Assembly (NCBI GenBank): GCA_008638375.1
Contig: CM018038.1
Coordinates: forward strand, 35,126,597 to 35,190,596
Source: Nyssa sinensis
Lineage: Eukaryota; Streptophyta; Magnoliopsida; Cornales; Nyssaceae
DNA length: 64,000 nt
Direction of reading: 5' to 3'
The position numbers and the translations under genes were made by a program. Shown one piece after another: positions 62,801 to 64,000 of this stretch. The notes beneath the pieces are model-generated. The model made no database searches. It was given only the letters and a program-made list of their open reading frames with translations, and had not been told where the DNA came from. Each line of letters opens with the position of its first letter. Positions within the stretch are counted from its first letter, which is position 1.

Positions 62801-63625
62801 CCTATCAAACCTTCCAACAAGGCAACATTGCAGGAAGTCCCTTCTGTTGCCGATGCTGTCGTGCGAGACTTCAAAATAGGTTTCCACACCCTAGAACTAT
62901 TGAGAGCTTGATATACATTGTTGGCCTATTCTCTAACAGCTTAAGCTTTTAGAGTAATTGGTGATCTAACATGGTATCAAAGTCTTGGTTATGAAAGATC
63001 TTGGGTTCAAGTCTCTCTATTTGCATTTATTCCCCGTTTAAATTTTCACTCTCTTCTTCTTCTCCGTCATTACGCTTGATTTGGTGCCTTTGGAGAGAAA
63101 GAAATAGGAGTATTTTGTGCAAGCTCTCTTCTTGATTTTTTGGGGGATCTTAGGCGTTAATTGTTATACCAGTCCCTTTTGTATATATGAGTTTGCCGCT
63201 CTTAGGCATCTTAAGACAAACTTACACTTACCTATCAAATAATATTAATAATTAATAAACGAATAAATAAAATGGGTCAAATAATGTACAACTTAAGTGC
63301 CAACACTACTCAAACTGATTAACAAAGGGCCAATCTTTTGAGTACCTTGACAGTGTCATCACTTGAGTGTGCCTCTGCCACATCACATAACTTCCCAGTG
63401 ATAGAGGACGCAGAATACTTTCCATCTGATGTTCCATACTCCCCCAATACCCAACAAATAACCTACAACTCATAACTAACAAATAAGATAATAAACACCA
63501 TAAACGTGTCTGCAGGATATGTAAGGTAACAAATAAAAAAGCTGAAACAAAAATTTGACAGAACATACTTGAAGAAATGCAAATGGAAGTTTTGGCTCTC
63601 CAATGATCCGCAAATAAGACTCCAC
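39876..63625 (-). CDS. AP4E: AP-4 complex subunit epsilon (3' part; 5' part outside window)
   Basis: Five exons were assembled on the minus strand, all junctions phase 0 and GT-AG: 63569-63625, 63346-63462, 53641-53718, 42411-42554, 39876-40988 (stop 39876-39878). They encode [19 protein letters not shown], then [60 protein letters not shown], and a 370-residue last exon. The first four are the C-terminal part of the alpha-solenoid trunk of a large adaptin. The last holds the Ser/Pro-rich hinge and the plant epsilon C-terminus ([32 protein letters not shown]). AP-4 is a clathrin-independent adaptor at the trans-Golgi network, which in Arabidopsis sorts vacuolar receptor cargo. The adaptin N-terminus lies beyond 64000. 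Introns are 105 bp, 9627 bp, 11086 bp and 1422 bp, the two long ones filled by transposons. The donor after 42411 is the unusual GTCCCC. Confidence 0.95.
43695..43800 (-). mobile_element. 5'-truncated RTE LINE 3' end
   Basis: On the minus strand it reads GTAGCTGACCCCAGATAGTTGGGATAAAAGC then TTTGTTGAGTTGAG, the same tail as the RTE element ending near 48325 (CTCAAATAGTTGGGATAACA...TTTGTTGAGTTGAG). Only about 100 bp remain, inside the third AP4E intron listed. Confidence 0.7.
44080..48325 (+). mobile_element. RTE-type non-LTR retrotransposon remnant
   Basis: Broken plus-strand frames show the RTE endonuclease start [17 protein letters not shown] near 44385, [16 protein letters not shown] near 44690, [20 protein letters not shown] near 44950-45005, then, after an inserted L1, [15 protein letters not shown] near 46390 and reverse transcriptase pieces such as [20 protein letters not shown] near 47470-47530 and [16 protein letters not shown] near 47950. 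The tail ends with the RTE signature at 48290-48325. Excluding the insert it is about 2.9 kb, close to a full RTE, but has dozens of stops. It lies in an AP4E intron, antisense to that gene. Confidence 0.82.
45043..46375 (-). mobile_element. 5'-truncated L1 LINE inserted in the RTE element
   Basis: Minus-strand frames give FVGGM-type L1 ORF2 C-terminal sequence: [52 protein letters not shown], then a late [19 protein letters not shown] block typical of the ORF2 end. The 3' end is the T-run at 45040-45053 followed by GATAGGTAA, i.e. TTACCTATC-poly(A) on the minus strand, a common plant L1 tail. AAGATTT occurs at 45036-45042 and 46376-46382 and is the likely target duplication. Joining the flanks restores the RTE reading order. 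Confidence 0.8.
48623..48722 (+). mobile_element. Ultra-short L1-type insertion with 18-bp target duplication
   Basis: ACAATGCCCACGCCTTCA (48623-48640) is repeated as ACAATGCCCACCCCTTCA (48705-48722), 17 of 18 identical. Between them lie only 64 bp: CCTCAAGGGCCACTTACCTATC followed by an A-rich tail with C interruptions. TTACCTATC-poly(A) is the L1 3' end seen elsewhere in this window, so this is a reverse-transcription insertion carrying about 20 nt of L1. Confidence 0.8.
49000..49460. repeat. Low-complexity repeat of ACACGT/ATGTCC words
   Basis: Contains CACGTTGG, AGACACGTG, an AT run (49108-49128), a second AT run (49258-49282), then ATGTCCAACACATGTCTGGG and GATGTGTCC. The two halves have weak inverted similarity, like repeat families of this composition in plants. 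The ends are not defined. Confidence 0.3.
50190..50360. repeat. GCCTAGGC-rich palindromic repeat fragment
   Basis: Multiple CGCCT/AGGCG words (GATCGCCTCTC, GCGAGCGCCTA, GCCTAGGCAACAAGGCGC) form partial inverted repeats. The right end AACCTTTGGCAACACTG resembles ends of plant hAT-like MITEs of this composition, but no duplication was found. Confidence 0.3.
51720..51895 (+). mobile_element. SINE-like element (tRNA-derived head)
   Basis: TTTAGCTGGTAAAGTC (box A-like) and AGGATCAAATCTTGCC (box B-like, ~36 bp later) resemble a tRNA-derived Pol III promoter. A GGGGGAGGGCTACCCCCTC hairpin, AGCCATTGGGCC and an AT-rich tail follow. The lengths fit a SINE; the target duplication is unclear. Confidence 0.45.
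51960..52520 (-). mobile_element. L1 ORF2 C-terminal remnant (zinc-binding RT domain)
   Basis: On the minus strand near 52240-52060 the frames read [20 protein letters not shown] followed by a Cys/His-containing [20 protein letters not shown]. This is the zf-RVT domain at the end of plant L1 ORF2. It has stops and no ends. A 22-bp poly(T)-type insertion with a 13-bp duplication lies within it (52342-52389). Confidence 0.65.
52342..52389 (-). mobile_element. 22-bp poly(A)-type insertion with 13-bp target duplication
   Basis: TCTGCAGGGGTCT occurs at 52342-52354 and 52377-52389. Between them is a T-run followed by ACAAGTCCAAA, i.e. on the minus strand TTTGGACTTGT plus poly(A). The pattern is that of a target-primed reverse transcription event with almost no cargo. 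Confidence 0.7.
53836..53886. repeat. Compound AT/GT/CACG microsatellite
   Basis: ATATAT then (GT)n then GCACGCACGCACAC, in an AP4E intron. Confidence 0.9.
54910..55452 (+). mobile_element. Candidate small solo LTR (543 bp)
   Basis: TG...CA boundaries (TGTAAGCCCAGG, TACACCCA) are flanked by AAATT at 54905-54909 and 55453-55457. TTTATAAATAGCC at about 55308 is a plausible TATA box, followed by a pyrimidine-rich leader. The 5-bp duplication is AT-rich and could arise by chance, and the ends share only the terminal dinucleotide, so this is tentative. Confidence 0.35.
55753..55814. repeat. T14-G16-(GA)n low-complexity tract
   Basis: A run of 14 T passes directly into about 16 G, then GGTGGA and a GA repeat. 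Such homopolymer junctions are error-prone in assembly. Confidence 0.9.
58888..59376. mobile_element. MITE with TTA duplication (Harbinger- or CACTA-like), 489 bp
   Basis: TTA flanks it at 58885-58887 and 59377-59379. Termini are inverted: CACTATGCTTGGAT on the left, and CACTCCGCTTGGAT when the right end is reverse-complemented. A 3-bp TTA duplication is typical of PIF/Harbinger (Tourist) MITEs, and 3-bp duplications also occur with CACTA elements, whose ends begin CACTA. The purine-rich left and pyrimidine-rich right arms are largely complementary. There is no coding capacity. Confidence 0.75.
60538..60565. repeat. (CCCCT)n minisatellite
   Basis: Five to six CCCCT units inside the L1, between ORF1-like and endonuclease regions. 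Confidence 0.9.
61801..62280 (+). mobile_element. 5'-truncated L1 fragment, opposite to its host L1
   Basis: The plus strand reads [20 protein letters not shown] then HC...VWHLLCSL, the zf-RVT end of ORF2, and later [16 protein letters not shown] before the 3' end at about 62255-62265 (CTTACCAATCAAAAA) and AT repeats. It interrupts the ORF1 region of the minus-strand L1. I could not fix a target duplication. Confidence 0.75.
62950..63240 (+). mobile_element. tRNA-like head joined to L1 3' tail (SINE or chimera)
   Basis: TAATTGGTGATCTAACATGG (box A-like) and TTGGGTTCAAGTCTC (good box B, GGTTCRANNYC) are followed by a C/T-rich spacer. Then comes an L1 ORF2 terminal segment with the WRE-N-RS-IL pattern near 63090, and the L1 tail ACACTTACCTATCAAAT at about 63222-63238. 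A tRNA-derived head with a LINE-derived tail is SINE architecture; alternatively a truncated L1 landed beside a tRNA-like sequence. Confidence 0.45.
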
Positions 63626-64000
63626 CTGCACCAAAGTGATGGTTCCATAGAATCAGACAAAAAAAGGTGTTGTGGAAGCCATTAATATGTCCATCCCATA
63701 AAACTTAAAATATCTCATTGACACACAAGAGAGATAAAAAGGCTATTTCCAGCATTATTTAATATCCTTTACTGAACTTATATTGGGAATATTAAATAAA
63801 TAAAAAGAAGATGAAAGCATTTTTTGTTCTCAAAACTACAGGCATTGCAATTGATGAACAATTAAAAAAATTGCAAATGCTTGTTTCGCTATAAAGGGGT
63901 GAAACATCATATTTTAGAAGCCAACAATTGCAGAGGGTTCTGAACAACTGTCAAAACCGAGAAATTAATCAGACGTATATTCATAATATACCAGCTTAAT

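Larger units (their letters stand above)
56849..62950 (-). mobile_element. Near-full-length, inactive L1 LINE
   Basis: It is read on the minus strand. ORF1-like sequence begins near 62885 ([23 protein letters not shown]4283-like) with the proline/Gln-rich part near 61350-61790. The endonuclease follows near 60480-59620 ([42 protein letters not shown]), reverse transcriptase near 58620-58300 including [10 protein letters not shown] at about 58412-58441, the post-RT segment 58129-57696 ([20 protein letters not shown]), and the zinc-binding end 57469-57000 ([20 protein letters not shown]). The 3' end is a TTTTTTTTATACC at about 56848-56863, i.e. GGTATAAAAAAAA in sense. It is interrupted by a MITE (58888-59376) and another L1 (61801-62280) and has many stops. 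It lies in the 9.6-kb AP4E intron, in the same orientation as the gene. Confidence 0.85.

Noticed and set aside
63900..64000. Possible further upstream AP4E exon at the right edge
   Set aside because: Minus-strand frames there do not give recognisable adaptin sequence and no suitable splice pair was found, so the next exon probably lies outside the window.
1..64000. CRISPR arrays, bacterial-type operons, tRNA or rRNA genes
   Set aside because: None seen. Short tandem repeats here lack unique spacers, and the tRNA-like pieces fit SINE heads or primer sites rather than tRNA genes.

Overview
This is plant nuclear DNA, most likely from a eudicot with a large, repeat-rich genome. The evidence is intron-split genes with GT-AG junctions, Ty3/gypsy LTR retrotransposons of Tekay-like and Tat-like types, RTE and L1 LINEs, hAT-, Stowaway- and Harbinger-like MITEs, and many AT/CT microsatellites. 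I cannot name the species. Only two host genes are clear: a complete CYP707A cytochrome P450 (abscisic acid 8'-hydroxylase, + strand, 22644-24804, seven exons) and the 3' half of AP4E (epsilon subunit of the AP-4 adaptor complex, - strand, 39876 to beyond the right edge). A possible damaged third gene lies at 39073-39451.

Left block (1-19900) is layered retrotransposons. A truncated LTR (1-2491) is followed by a complete, very young Ty3/gypsy element (3066-11978, - strand) with a perfect 5-bp target duplication. Its 2.99-kb LTRs differ, as far as I can see, only by one C in a C-run. The element keeps an open gag but has lost most of pol; only a broken integrase tail with a chromodomain remains. 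A related solo LTR (13147-16062, duplication GCTAG) sits in the flanking repeat DNA.

Middle block (19900-27000) is the gene-bearing island: a hAT-like MITE with an exact 8-bp duplication, a Stowaway-like MITE, then CYP707A with its TATA box and an ACGT element upstream.

The next block (26250-38870) is a Tat-like Ty3/gypsy ruin whose protease region was split by a solo LTR (29166-37111), itself split by a second, oppositely oriented solo LTR (29941-34073). Both insertions can be undone on paper from their duplications, giving an ordered nesting history. The LTRs of all these elements share a palindromic module recurring at roughly 130-160 bp.

Right block (39876-64000) is AP4E. Two of its introns are swollen to 11.1 kb and 9.6 kb by LINEs: an RTE element with an L1 inserted in it, a near-full-length L1 carrying a MITE and another truncated L1, SINE-like pieces, and two tiny poly(A)-type insertions with clear target duplications. 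Despite this, the exon reading frames join without a break.
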